This document shows positions 14,476 through 29,400 of a DNA stretch of 64,000 bases, one piece after another. A model generated the notes under the pieces. It made no database searches and was not told where the DNA came from. It saw only the letters and a list, made by a program, of their open reading frames with translations. The stretch's first letter is position 1; the number at the start of each line of letters is the position of its first letter. Source of the stretch: Ifrita kowaldi (taxonomy: Eukaryota > Chordata > Aves > Passeriformes > Cinclosomatidae); contig VZRS01008300.1 of assembly GCA_013398055.1 (NCBI GenBank), positions 1,246,623 to 1,310,622 on the forward strand, written 5' to 3'. The position numbers and the translations under genes were made by a program.

Positions 14476-17400
14476 CTGATAGGGAACAAAACAGCACATA
14501 CTTAAGTGCATGTTTCATCACCTGTTTATTTTAGAGCTGCAGCAAATGGGATTTTTCTTATGACTCCTCCTCAATCTCACTCCTCGACTTCAAGGACAAG
14601 CACGTACATGCACCAGACAGCTTCTTTCAGCTCTCAAAGCCTCCATTTATGGGGAAAACAATGATTTAAGCAACACCATACATTGAAAGCTTTTGCAGGA
14701 CTCTCAAGTAAATCTGGATTTGTTGTAAATATGGACAAGGAACTTTATCTAAGACAGCAGCAAATCCCTGATATGCACAACAGTAAACTGTCTTCTGCTC
14801 AGGGCAAATACTGGCAAAGGTTAGTGCCCAGAAAGTGTGAAAGCAAAGCCCAGAGATGGAAAAGGTGGAGGAGCTGCCAGACCAGCCAGCTGAGCTGGTT
14901 GCACCCCAAATCAAGCACACCAGAATACAAGACACTCTCCTTGTGTGCAATTGGCTACTTTATTCTGGTGCTTTGTGATAAAAATCAAGTTGCTTTAAAA
15001 ATAAAGAGGGACAAGCCCCACCCACAGCTGATTTAACACTAAATAGCTTGTGATATTTTCTGTCAAGTCCTGAAATCCCTGCTTTAAGTTCAAAGTTATG
15101 CTAGGGTTAAGAATATTTTTATGTGTTTCACTGCATCAAGACAGGTCTTTGGAGAATGTTGCATAAGCCTTGTGGTGGGTTTTGTTTCTTTGATTAGAAA
15201 TGGCTCAGAGCCATAAAGTCCATGTATGAAATCTTCACCCTTTGAAGTCAGCGGGTTTTCTGTTACTGACTCAGAGGACACAGGATTAGACATCAGCTGC
15301 AGCTTCAGCTCTAAAACTTCCTTGGAATTTCTGGGGCATTTAGCTTGGTTTGGGATATTGCAGAGACACCAGCAGAAACAAGCTACAAAGATTGGCTCCA
15401 ATTTTGTATCTGAACTAAACGCTATTATGCATACTTGGAGGCGGGGTCATTTTAATTCAGGTAGGCCTACATATAATTTTAATTTTCTCCTGATAATTTT
15501 ATTACCTCCCAAATCAGTAGGTGGCATAAATGTGAGACAAGTCTAAAAAAATTATTTGTGAAACATAGAATGCAGAATCTCTTTCTTCTGACTGACTTGC
15601 TTTTTTCCATTTGCATCATTAGAAGAAACAGTTTCGACAAGGACAAGCTTTTGAAAGGTTAAAATGTACATCCCTATGTGCAGCCCGACAAAAAGCTCAT
15701 TTAGAAATATCCCAGCTATTAAAGTCAAAGAAAGCTCATTAAGCCACCTAAGTGGTCTCCATGCTGGTACAGAATTGCTCCTCTGCCCAGGGTACATGTG
15801 TACAGCACGAGCCTTGAGTCTTCCTTCATCTAAAATTACTGACACTCTTGAAAATTAAAGTGGAGTCTGGACAATGTCCTCAAACTGCTGTGAATCAGTG
15901 AAGCAGAACAAATGGAGCTAGATGAGGGATTATTACAGCTTTCCACTTTCAGTCAAAAAAAAAAAAATCTGGGATATTTTATTTGAGAGAGATAAATGTA
16001 GCTCAACACAACATATCATCCTAAAAATACACTGACCAAAAAACCTTGTCATCCCACACCTGGCCTCCCACACCTCTGTGCAAAAGGCTGGGATAAAAAT
16101 CTGCCTATAAAGCATTAAGAGGATCAATCCATAAAACTCTAGTCTGAACCTTAAATAATCCCCAAGGTAGTACTAAAATTCAAACCTCGGGTTTTTACTT
16201 GGGGCCTGACTCTGTTATAAATATCTCTCTTCTGCTTCAAAAAGTTCAGGCAACTGAGGGGAGTGCTGGGGATGGCAGAGGAGCCTTTGTCAGCAGTGTC
16301 TGGCACTTGAAATAAGGCACCAGAGCAACAGCCTAATGAATGCACTCAGCACTTCAAAACTTAATAAAATAAAGGAACCTGATAGAAGAGTCCTGACTTT
16401 CTTCCCCTGCTTTCATTTTTCAGAAAGAGGGGGAAAAAAGCAGAAAAACATCTGTACTTCAAAACCGTCAGGATTTGGGGCTTTGCTCAGTATAAGAGTC
16501 ATTTTTCTCTCGGGTAGGGCTGGTTACAAGTTGTTCAGAATTAGTTTTATTTCAGAGCATGAAAGGACATTGTGTACGTGCCCTTTTTCATTTCTCACAA
16601 CTGCATGTGAGCAGCTCCCAGGAGGCTGATGCGTTATTAGGCTGTTCTTGACTCCTTTCAGCTCCCCAAGGGCTAGTTCTTACTTAAGCAGAAAATACCG
16701 TAAGCGGTGCATATGTACAAGATTCTGTTTGCAGTGCAACCAGGCAGGGCTCTTGCAGAACACTTTCAAAAGTGCTGTATCACACTGCTTGAACAGGAGA
16801 GAGCTAGTCTAGAAGAGAACCATACCTGCTAGCTTATAAACAACTGCAGTCTTATGGAGTGGGTTTATCAAGGGACTTTTCCAGATTGCTGTGGAGAACT
16901 GAGCATGCGGAAAGACTAAGCTGGTTTACATTATATCGAAAAAAGAAATTGTGTTGTGAGTGTTCAGCTGTGACTCCAATTTTAAATGTCATACTAGGTT
17001 TTTTTGGGATGCCAGCTGTCAATGAGGAAATGGCAGCTGGCACTAAGAAGGGCTCTGTTTGGATACCAAACCGGTACCATCCAGGAAAGGTGCTGTATAT
17101 CACCCAAAAAGCACTGTATATGGCACCTGCTACTGTGGCTGCTGCTTATACTAAGTGAAGTGTTTGCTGACATCCAAGAGCCAGCAGAATTGAGGAAAGT
17201 TGTCACTTTCACTGGATAATAAAGCTCCTCAAGTTTAAAAATATTTCAACCTAGAGTGTCGCACACCTGGAGCTTATGTGGTGCTCATAAAGACTGCACG
17301 AAGCTTGCACAGAAATACCACAGAGGCTGAACACCGCACCTGCAAAATTATTTTCAGTTTGCAAACTGTTCTAACAGGTGGAGGTTTAGGTAAAAGACAG

Positions 17401-20400
17401 AGGAAGCCCAAGGAGGATTTCTCTGCTTTATAAGAGGGCACAGTTATTGCCTTTGTACAAAAGAGAAGAAACTCAGTAGAGGCAACCTCTCCGTTTAAGT
17501 GGCCTGTTGGTCTGGAGCTGATGTGAATGGCACCTTCTGCCTGACCTTCCTTGCAGCAGGTGATTCCTCTGCTTTTGCCATGAGTTTTGTCTCCATGGGT
17601 CCTGTTTCACATGATGTGACACATTGCAAAAGCATGGATGTGATGAGCTCTTCCACTAGTTTATGTTTTAAACTGGAGATCTCAGGGGCTTCAGAAGGGT
17701 TTGATATGCCAGTGCCCAACTTTGTTGAAGAGCAAAGCGGAAAGCGAGTACAACTAATTCCTATACAAGAGAGAGGGTGACATTTCCATTTCACCTCCTA
17801 CATTTATTTACATAATTCTGAGTGCAAATTTTCTATCAGCTCACATATGGGAATAACAAACTGGGAAGTGAGATTTCCAATTAACCTGTGTCCACAAGAG
17901 GATACGATAATGAGGACAACACATTTAGAGTGACGATACTCGCACATAAATTGCTAAGTACCTGCTAGACAGTGACATGAGATTTTAGCTGGTACTTTTG
18001 TCCTTGTGATGTTTTTGTTTTTACAATGAGAAATGAGAAATACAAGTCAGGTGTACTCTCCATGACACCCTGCTCAGTAAGTGGTGCATGCCCTTGGCTA
18101 TAGTAGGAATAGGACATGACAGGCATTTTCCTTATTCTACAGAGTCTTCAGGTGATACAGGACAAAAAAACTGTTCCTTCCCTTATATCCCTATCTTTGT
18201 GTGGGCAAGAAGTGAGTTTGGCTTGCTTGCTCACTCCTGATGCCCAGCAGAAGGCAGGAAACACGCCTGAAGTGAAAGACTATTCCCTTTGGTCATTAAG
18301 TTCATCACAAAACTTTCCTTTCTCATATTAGGGCTGTACCTCACTTCCATGCACATATTTGAAGTCTGCAAGTTCCCATCTGCAAGCACTAGTACATGCT
18401 CCAGATGAAAGGGAATCTGACACAGGCAGGTGAAGGCAAGGGCAGAATAAGTGCCCTTCACAGACCCAAAGATGCTTAATCATCCGAGCACTGAAACACT
18501 TTACTTTCTTACCCAATCCTCCAAGCAGCTTTTTTTTTTCCTATTCTATGAGCAAAATGACAACCACTTACTTCGCAAGATGGATATGCTCACAGGGAAT
18601 TGTCACTGACGTTCCCTTGCCAACAAAAATTACTTCCAGGCTTTCCACTCAAATCCTCATTCTAAATGAGTGTTTGCCATTTGCAGACAATCCCCTGACA
18701 GATGTTATCTCATCAACCCACTGGGTGGCTCAGCTTTATGCCCATTTTGCAGTCTTTCTTCACACACCTAGACCCAACAACAGCTTTTAACCTATTCCTG
18801 TGTATTTACACGACTTATCTTTCATCCAAACAGCCGAAATCTTGTATTAATTGATGAAATATCTAGACATAATGCCCTTTCCCCCTCACCCCCATATTGC
18901 CTGATCTTCAAAAGGTTTTGAAGCTCCTCCACTCGAGCTCAATATCCTGTTTCTTGGGTCTATTGAGGAGCTTTGCTTAGGCATTTGTGATACTCTGTTC
19001 TAATCTGGCTTAAACAGTTAACAATCTTTCTTCTTCTGGACGTTTATCCCTACAGCCCTCAACCAAACTTCTTTCTGTCTTTTTTTTTTTCTTCCTGTTA
19101 TTCTCATTTTCCACGTTTTACTTTTTTCTATTAATCCAGAAATTTCATAAGCTCCTTAAAATTTTCTTTTCCATCATGCATATTAGATTCAGTTCCATAA
19201 TTAAAAGCTGCAAGACAATCATCTTCCAGCTTCCTTGTGATTTCTTTTTCCTTGCTTATGAAAGCACTGCTATACACTGGAGATGGAAGATGTGACAAAA
19301 CTTCTTCATGAACCTATCCTGATCAATTCAGCAACCACCATACTCAAAAATATCTATGTTGATTCCACCCATTTTTAAAGTATATTTCACAGTATTTCAG
19401 AGTCATGAGAAACTCTTTAGAGCCACAAAAAGAGCTGCTATAATAATGAAGCAGAAGGGAAAATGGATCCCAGTCTGACTTGAGGTGCAGCTGTTGAAAG
19501 AGAAGGTGTGAGCAGAAGGCTACGGGCACCTGATACACCCAGCACGTGAAGCCACCTGCCAGGAGCCTGACTCATGTTCCATGCATGTGCAGGTTTCATA
19601 GATGGAATGTAATAAACTCTTTTCTTTTTTTTCCATGTTGCAATAGGATCAAGTCCCCAAGCTCAGCCTAATTTTTGAACTGTGTGAGTATATGCCATTG
19701 CCTGGGAGACAAGAAGTGCTTGTGATTTCTGTGATACATCCAGCACATTGATAAATGGCCATAAAGTCCATGCCAGAAGAGAGAAGGAAGGGGGCTTCGG
19801 TTTGTTCAATCTCTTCCAAATAAGCTCCAGGTATACAAACTTTTTTTCTCAAGATTATTATTTTTCCCTGTCCTAATTCTAAAAAAGAAATTTCCTTAAA
19901 TACATCTGCCATTTCTGCTAAGAGAATTCATTCTTTTTAGCAGGTATAATTTAAATCCAGTTTGTAGGACAACAACCAAATAATTGAAATACCTTTGGAA
20001 GCTCCTTTGAGCTGAGTTGGTGTAGAGTGCAGAAATGAGTCACAGCATACTCTAACAGCGCTCCAAAGATGAAGCTGAAGCAGATACCAAGGTACACATC
20101 TATTGCCTTAATAAAGCAATTAGCGTTTGGGAGTGAAGTCCTGGCTCCCATCATCAGTGTCGTCATCGTAAGGACTGTGGTGACACCTGTGGAACGCAAA
20201 AATACATGTTCTGGTATAACACAGATGGCAATGAGGGCCTCTACTCCAAGGGCCCCACTGCAGGAGAGTTTTCCCTGGACCTGAATCTTCTAGGATGCCA
20301 TAGCATTTAATGGGTCATGTTTTAGGAAGAAGACTTTCAAATAAACTTGTGATTCTGAAGTTAAATGCTTAAAACCAGTAATGGAAAATGTTAGCAAAGC

Positions 20401-23400
20401 TGAGAAGACTGAAAATTAAAATGAGAGAGATTTTGGTGTCATGTATATTTATGATTAACACATTATTATTGCAAATCTATGCAAAAGCTCCCTTTAAAAT
20501 ATCCAGATATCACTTTGCTCAGTGTAGTTACCCACTGGCCTCATTCAATGTGAAATCCTTCTTTATTCCCTATTCTGTAGGAGTGTTTTTTCCATCCCAC
20601 CTGCAGCATGATCAAACCTGATTTGCATTCTTTCCCTTTCAGAATATCCTTTATTTGAAATTAATTATATTTAATCTCTTATAATTCTCTTATTATTCAT
20701 GTGTTAATTAGTATGTATCATTGGACCTCACAGAAGCCTCACAATTCTGTCTGTGCATGCCATGTATTTGAATATGTTTAAATTATTTCCAAAATGACAG
20801 TTTTTTGCTTTGCTTTCAGCAGCCTCCCCTGCCTGTAAGTCTCCTTCCTGTGGCTGCCAAAGGCATTTTTCTTAGTTAAAGAATAGCAAGGCTTGAAGGG
20901 GAATCCACACAATGTGCTGATTATGGCAAACCCAAAAAGTAATTCCATAAAACTCAGAAGTGTTTGCAACTTCAGGAAATGGATGCCAAGTACGTACAAT
21001 AAAGAAGGTGTCTTAATGATCCAACCCTTAGCTTGGGTTGGTTTATTCTTCTCACCTATGCAGATTCTGGCTGGAACTGATGACTGGCTTATCCAAAACG
21101 ATACCCAGGAGAGCACAACCAGTAGGATTGATGGTACATATGTCTCTAATATGAAATACAAGATGTTTCTCTTGAGTTCAAAGTGAAACACAAGTTTTGG
21201 GTAACGTCCTGTGGAAGAACCATGGGAAAAAAACATTGTGAAGGTGCAATTCATGAAAAGGTCTTTGAAATAACAACCTGTATTACTTAGGTCCACTACA
21301 ATGCAGTAAAGCTTAACAAACAAGCTTGTAAAAATTGAACACGGCACTGAAGAATTCAGATTGAAGCCTCTGGACTGAAGGAAACAAATATGTAACACTC
21401 AGTCACCATATCCAGAGTTTTATTAAAGACACCTTGAATTGGAAATTAAATGAGGATTAGTGAAGGAAAAAATAAATCCATCAGTGCATGAGGAGGATGT
21501 TTCATTATATAACACTAGGCAAGGAAATTTGAAATCGCATATGGATTTAGCTGTCCTTATTCATAACAACGAATGAGCTGCTACATAAACTAGCGTAGCA
21601 AGGATTGTCATTTCATGAAGTTGGCATGGGTTCTTACTTTCAACTATCTCACATATCCAGTTTATTTTGCTTTTCTTTTCATTTACTATTGCTCAAGATG
21701 TGGATTGAGGCTACCTGCTCTGATATTGCTGACCTACCTCTTATATTCCACTTAAAACCAAGCAGTAGCTTTGCATCCTCACTATCTGTTTTTCCTTCAT
21801 ATTAGTGCATTACAGTGTTTGTGTTCCTCTGAGCAGTGTCACTGTTGTGGCTCAAATGGTTTGCTTCTAAGTGAGTGATTTCCAGAAGATGAACTTTTGG
21901 GATCACAGAGTCAAATACAGAATTGTGTTTCATGAGAAGACAGCACACTTGTAAGCAAAGCCTGAATTTGTTATCCAGCTCACTAACTGAGCAAAATTTG
22001 GCTATGTTGAAGCACAGGATCTGAAATTGTTACCAGTTCAATGCATTACAGGAAAGGAAAATATTGCTTTTTAAATGGGCAGAAAAGACTTCTTGTTCTG
22101 AAGTTCCAGGTTCCCAATTAAGTGTTATTAAGTTTTTATAAAATCATTTTAACAACATTTGCATGTCAGTGAAATATCAGTGAGAGACTAATGCTCTGTG
22201 TTCAGACAGCTCTGGCTTCAGCTATTTTAATACAAAACCTGTTCTCTGGCACCAATGTTTCCTTCCAATGCTGCCTGCTGCGAGTCAGGACAGAACTACA
22301 GAACAGTGAATTCACTTCAGCAACAACAACACAGGCACAGACAGGCTATTTGTGCATCCTTCAGGTGTACTGTGAGACACAAAGAGGAGCACTTTTAAAA
22401 GCTTCAAGTGCAAGCAACGGATGCCAAGAAATGTCTTATTGCTCCCAGATGAGAAAATGTATGGCTAAATTGCCATTTTTAAAAGCATTGTATACATTGC
22501 ATCAAGAGAACAATAAAAGGATTTGTAAAACCAGAAAGAATTGCAAGATTATGTAGTCTGACCCTAATCACAAGCCACTAAATTTCCTTAATTATCCCTT
22601 GCTTTGAACTCAATCATTTTGGTTGGAATAGAGCCCACCTTTCACACAGACATGAAGGCTAAGTCTGAGGATATCTAGACACACAGCATCCACCATTTCT
22701 CTCAGTAAATAATTCTGTTTGCTAAGAATGAATGCCTAATTTCTAATACTAACTTGTTTTCAGTTTTCTGCTACTTTGACTGTCTCTTCCCTACTGAACC
22801 AAATAGTTCTCTCATAGTCAGTTCTTTCTCCTTCCAAAAGTAAAAATAGACTGCATTTAGGGTTCTTCTTTGTAAGTTCAGTATATTGAGATCACCAATT
22901 GTCTGACTGAAAGAAAGGGTACCAACATTATACTTCAACTATCTCCATGAGGCAAGAAGTACAAAGATGTTTTACACCATTTTCATCACTTTCACATGAA
23001 AAGAGGGACCTTACACCTGTGTACCTCTACCAAGGCTGTCATTTTTACCAATACAGTTATTTCAATAAATGTCATTTTGCTCACCAAAACTGATTTTAAG
23101 TGTATGCAGACAAAGTAAAGCACTCAAAAGTTAGGGAGTGAAAAACTTACGGATGACTGTGCAACCTTACTGCCTCTGCCTGCACTCACCTGTGCTCTGA
23201 AATGAGCACAGTGTTATGGAAAAGCACTGAGTCTGTACAACAAAAAGCTACATCACAAAGAATGTTTAGGGAAAGAGAAACGGATACTCCACAAAAGCTG
23301 TTTGTGCTGTGCTTCTGTGTTGACCATAGGGAAGGATGCGTAGCCACGTGCCGAGCAAAGAGGAGTGAAGAGACCAGAACATCCTTCCTGCAGAGTGCCA

Positions 23401-26400
23401 CAGGCACATGGGATTTCCTGTGGTTCAGCCTTAGAAGAATTAGCTGTTAGAAGGAAAACTCTGAAACAGCCAAACAGCCAGACAATAACACCCTCTCCTT
23501 GTTAGTGCCCTACAACTGTATGTCTATTTACCTCAGTATAAAAGCCAAGTGTGTACATGGGAAGTTAGTTCAAAATACCGAACTTAAAAGCCACAGTGTG
23601 TCACTTTGCCGCAATTTCCAAGTGTAGAAAAATCCTTTGAATATTCTGATGCTATTATTTTTTTCTGATGCCAGAAATTTCTGAAGTAATGAGAACAAAG
23701 AGAAACAGAGATGTAACAGCTTATAGCTGAGTGGCTTTTTGGGGAATGACAAGGAGGCATTTCTCTAACCTTAAGGCTTTCTTCTTGCCAGAATCCAAAG
23801 ACACATCATGGACATGATAATAATAGTGTCAGCATTTCTCTAAAGAGTTCAGAAGAGCTTTTTATAATGGAAATTTTGAAGGAACCTATATATAGAATTC
23901 ATCAGAGCTCCTCCTGTAATAAACTGAAGGAAGCAGTAGTCGAGAAAAAGTATTCAGTGCATACTTACCACGCTAAAGAAATGAGCAGTGGGATAAAATG
24001 GAGATAGGGAAATATTGCAGTCCCTTTTTTATCTACACCACACATGTACCAAAAGTTATCATCTGTAAAAAGAACAGATTTGCTGCTCCTGTTGCGTGAG
24101 CTGCATATGAGAGAGTAATGCTGTATCTCATTGCCTTTGACTGGCACATCTGAGACCATGGTGCCATCAGCCAGATCAAAATTGAAACAGGTTCATGTAG
24201 TCCTAGTCCTGACTTTACTAGGGTTAACCCAAGTACAACTCAAATTAACTCCTCAAAACTGTCAAGTTTGCCCCTTGCTTGACAACAAAATACTTGCATT
24301 AAAATGAAAATATGTTTCTTCATTCAAGTTTCTGGCCCATGGTGAGTGTTACCTCAGTGTGAGACTGCTCTGATTTAAATTTGCTAACGTGATGGAAATA
24401 ATTTCTGTGCAGATAGCTAACTGCAGCAAAGGCACAGCATTAGCACTTACCAAAGTATTGAATTACTCTGTGTAACAGTTTCTCAGATGAACCTGAACTT
24501 TCATGACTGTCAATATAGATGATCTAAACACTCCAGAATAGAGAGGTGAAGTATTCTCAGACAGAAGGTGAGGTATTCTACTTAGGTGACCACACAGCAA
24601 AAGAACATTAAGCTGAGTAATTCGGGCTTTACAGAATTTACCAGAGGGCAGAAGTACAGAACTAGACAGTTGCTCTACCTTGTAGATGAAGAACAAGCCC
24701 AGAGAGCAGATGACTGTCTCCATACCTACTCTAACCCTCTCTACTGCTAAGTACCCTAAAAAGTAGAAAAAAGTCCAGCTGACCACTTTTATTACAGTGT
24801 CATAAAAATTATACCAGCACAGGCTCCTTCTCAGTAGCTGAGCAGGTCTAGGTCTAGGTCTGTCAGACCTTTCTGAAGGCAATAAAAACTAGTTTGTGTC
24901 GTTTTATAACCTGACATCGAAGTTTGGCTTTTAAAATTATACTGCAATTTACAGTTCTGATTTTCAAACACTTTGTATAGTCTTGCCACTGATAATTCTA
25001 TCAGCAATGACTATTGCTGCTCTGCTTGAGAAATATATAAGCCTAAATAAGCTTCCTTTTCACCCTAGGTCATTTATGTTCTGATTATCCCATTTTTCTA
25101 TAGCATCTGTTCCCAGCTGGTGGCAGAATGCTGCATCTCTGCTCTTTCCTGCAGCACCTCTGGCCAGTGAATGGTCCCAGCAGAGGCACCTAAGGAAGGA
25201 CTAATTCTCTGTAAATATTGTCAGCAGCTCCTAATTTCCACTCCAGGTGTTTTGGGATGGGACTGTCTTCCCGACAACCACTTCCTGTGGACTTTCTGCT
25301 GAACTCTACTCCAGTAAAAGACTGCTCCACATCACTCTTTATATAAGAAGCACTTTGGTGTCCTGCACGGGGTGTGCAGCCAGGCACAAAGAGCATCCTT
25401 TTCTCTCTCATGAATTATTTATGCTGACCCCTTGGGTGTCTGCTAAAATGTGTGATGTACAGCTCACACCAGCACGTCAGTGTAATTCTACCAATGCATC
25501 ATTTTCTTCTCTTCTTGTGTCTTTTAAGGGCAGAGGATAGGAGAGCTTAAAATAGATTTTACTGGTTTAACTATACACCAAATATGTAGTTTTCAGTATA
25601 AAATTTTGTTATTGCTTGGTTACAACGAACACAGGCAGTGAGAAATCAGTATGTCCCCACTTCTACACAATAAATAAGTTGTGCAACTCTCCAGCTGTTG
25701 CAGGATGCTAAGGATGCCAATATATATTGCTAATATGTTCTTACAGCTCCTTTGCCCCTCCCTCTGAGAAAAAACAGTCTTCTGTCCTTCATAGTCTAGA
25801 TTTTATAAACTACCTCTTTTCTTACTTGCTTTTCACAGGTGAACTAAAGGAAATGAAAATTCAAGCCGGGCTTCTCAACATGTGTTTCATCTTCATGGAA
25901 ATGCTTTACAAAAATAACCTTGAAATTCATATTTCCTAAGAATGAAACAAACCCTTCTGTGTACTGCATGTGTGCACATATATTTATCCACTCAGCTTAC
26001 CTATTAAAAAACCAAACAGAGAAAAAACAAAACAAAACAACAAACAAACAAAGAAAACCCAAAAAAATCCCCAAAACCAGAAAAAAATTATGCCACAGAA
26101 ATTTTCCAAGTGTTCAGGTGTATTTATGTCTATGCTATAAAGAACTTCAGAGGAGTTAATAAAGGTTGCTTCCTAATAACTTTGATATTCTTTCCTCTCA
26201 TTGCATTTCCATATGGGTTTACGGTACTGTAACTTTTCCAAAATTTCAAAAATTGTTTTCTTTCTAAACTGTTCTACATTGCAGAAGTATCTCAGAAAAA
26301 ACTCATGATGGGAAACTTTTCAGCGTCAACTCAGAGGGATGCTACAAGCTCAGACAGGTAAATTGAACATAACATGGTAGCAGACAGATATCCACAGGGA

Positions 26401-29400
26401 ACTGTTTGAATCTTAGGTGAGGCTGACTGAAGATTCACCAGGCAAGATTATTACTGAATACAGTTCTGAGATTCTTTGTGAGCCCTGTATGGCAAAAAAT
26501 ATGTTCTCAGAAATAACAATTGGAGAGCAATTGCAGACTATAAAAGAACAGATGAAGGGAATGGGGGAGGTTATTCAGTGCCCCATACCTCAAAAGAAGT
26601 GCTGAAAAACCTAGAAAAACTTGATTATTAACTAAATAATCTCCTAAACCTTGGGAAATTGCAGATGACCCTGTAGGACAAAGTAAGGGAGTGCTTCTAT
26701 TTAGAAAGAGACTAACTGATGAACATGCACTCTTACACAAACTTTATACAATCTGTGTATATTTTGTACACATTTTGATTTCAGATCACTAATCATAAAT
26801 GAGAGCAGCTCCTCGCTGGCTTAGTTGTGACATCCCCCTGAGAAGCTGATAACCTGCAGTGGCCAGGGAGCCACAGAGCTCCAGCACTGCACAGCCACAC
26901 AAGGGCTGATGGGCCTCTAGCCCAGGGAGGCTGAAGCAGGATTTGAGACAGACATCACAACCCTGGCAGTGACTGCAGACTAGAACAGCAGCCAGCTCCC
27001 TTTGCAGTCTTTTTAACAGAGCAAATATCTTGTCTTGATGCATCAAGGAGCAGAGGCTTAATTTATGCTTCTGTCTCTTCTTTCCTTCTGTTCTGCCAAA
27101 ATAATACCATTTGAATATGCCAATTTGTTGACTTGACATTTTCAAAGTGGGGACGTGCACTGAGAGCCCTGCCTGCCTGACATGTCTCTCCCTGCCTCCT
27201 GGGCTGAAGACTCAGCATTAGGCTAGACCTGAGCAAGCTGAGCCTCTTCATTCCTGCTGCTGCCGAGGACTTGACAGGAGGGCTGAGTAGTGAGAGCAAG
27301 ACTTATGGAAAGATGCTGTAAAAAAAGCTGTCAACAGCCAATTAGCAAGAAGTTTTAAATTACATTTTTGCTTCTTTCTCCAACTAAAAATGGAAATTGA
27401 GATTAATTAGCTATTGCTTGCTGTGAAAATAGAAGCATTTATCAAGTGGGAACACATGGGGTCTGTCCTGTGCCCACAACTGCTCTCTAACATGATGACA
27501 TACCAAGAGTGTGTTAGGAGTGGGGTTATGTTAGCACGCTGGAGAACAGGATTAGAGTTCAAAAATATCTCACCAACCATCACAACCCAAGTAAAGCAAT
27601 GGAATTCAACCAGTATGAAGTCCTGCACTCACATGGGAATCACCAGCTCCCAGACCTCAGGGAATATGTGGTTACAGGGCAATAAAGGAGTCAGAGAACT
27701 AGGAGGAATCACTAGCTGAACAAGGGCAAAAATGCATGATAATTTTCTGCAAGAAAGGCAAATATCAGGCTAGAATGGATAAAGAGGAACAGATTTCATG
27801 GAACACGTTAAGTAAACCGTTCTGTCCTCAGAGGATATCTAATGGGAACAGGGTACCCATTTTTGGGTGCTGCTTATCAGCAAAGAGATGAGAATTCAAT
27901 GGGAGAGCAATAGCAAAGACAGTATATCTAGAAAATTGCTTGTATGAATTAAAAAAGATGAAAATTGTTGGTCTAAGAAAATATATATCAGTCTAGAAAT
28001 AGTGAAAAGACTGTTGAAAAATAGCAGGACATTTGTCTTCAATATCCAGATAATGGGTTTGAAATGCAGCAAGGGAGATCAAGATTAGACATGAGGAAAA
28101 TATGCGTGTAATAAACACCAGGAAAAAAACATCTAGGGAGGCTGTGAAGCAGACACTTTGGAGGTTTGTCTGACTTACTCCTGGAAACATCTGTCAGGAA
28201 GTAGGCTGCAGATACAGATGACCTTGCCTTGTGACATGAGAATAGATTAAATGAATTTTTAAAGAGTATTCCAACCTTACTGCTATGATTATTTATACAA
28301 AAAGCTACACTGTAACAGTCCTTCATTGCTTTTATGTTTTTCCAGTAAGAAAAGCAAGCTTTTGCTATTAGTATTTACTACTCTGAGAATGCAGGTGGTG
28401 TTGGCTGGTCAACTAAAATAAAAACCCAGCAGCCACAGATGCAGACAACATTGTTTGGGAGTCCAAGAGTTTATCAGTGTATGAAGAATGAAGACTATAT
28501 TTAAAGACATGTAGGGAATGGTTCTCACAATTAAATTACCCATGTCCAAAATGAAATTGTTCTGTACCAAAACAAAATCAACACCAAACCCTAGCCAGCA
28601 ATCTAGCTAACATTATTCAAAGTGACTTACTATTATGTGATTATAATAATGTGATTACTATTATGTGATACATGCTGTTCTACAAACAAGATTAATCCAC
28701 AATGTCCTTTTCTTAAATTTACTGAGGTTACTTATGCAGGAATTTTGCTGACTGCATTTTAAATTTGGCTCTGTCAGTGGTTGTACGTGAACTTGGGTTT
28801 TGCACTGCTGTACAATATTTCACTTGCACAGCAGCTGTACTGTCTGTTCAAGTTCACAGAGTATCAAACCCTGATTGCTTTTTTTGCTGTGCTAGGAAAT
28901 ATTGCACACAGCTCTTCTCTCATAACTTTAGCTTTAGCCCTTTGAATTGTAGTGGTTATAAATAGCTGTTATTTATAATGTAATTGTTATTTATAAAATA
29001 TTCTCATATCTATTAATGGTGCTGAGGAAATGCAAAGCATCATTTTTCATTTCAAAATTGATTACACAGCTCCATAATCTGGTTGCTTTTTTCTTTTAAT
29101 ATGGCCTACAGTAGGCACTGCTTTCCAAAAAAAATCTGTAGAAAATAGCACCTAGTTCAGAATGACTCGATAGAAAATTAAGAGGATTAGAAGATTTAAT
29201 TTTAAAAGTACTGCACAGTACTTGATAACACGGCTTTCTTGAACAGGAGAATTGAAACAAGCAGGTGTGAGACATTTTAATCTAAATAAGTTGCATGTGT
29301 TAAAATGTAAAATTTAAACAAAAAGTGGCTTTTGACTTCACACGTATGATTCCTGCCAACACAAAGGGAAGAAGACAGCATCACTTACTGGAAGAAGTGT

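Noticed and set aside
17495..17794. Overlapping open frames on both strands, about 93-99 codons
   Set aside because: Mutually antisense frames of similar length with no recognised sequence. Typical of a local lack of stops.
20778..21398. 206-codon minus-strand frame containing M1 as a possible single-exon gene
   Set aside because: It is read-through of intron on both sides of the 153-nt exon 21056-21208. Clean acceptor and donor sites define the real boundaries.
24463..24882. 139-codon minus-strand frame in a GABRP intron
   Set aside because: No motif recognised. Its start lies in a short GGTCTA-type repeat that encodes an arginine/proline run. No splice context links it to GABRP phases.
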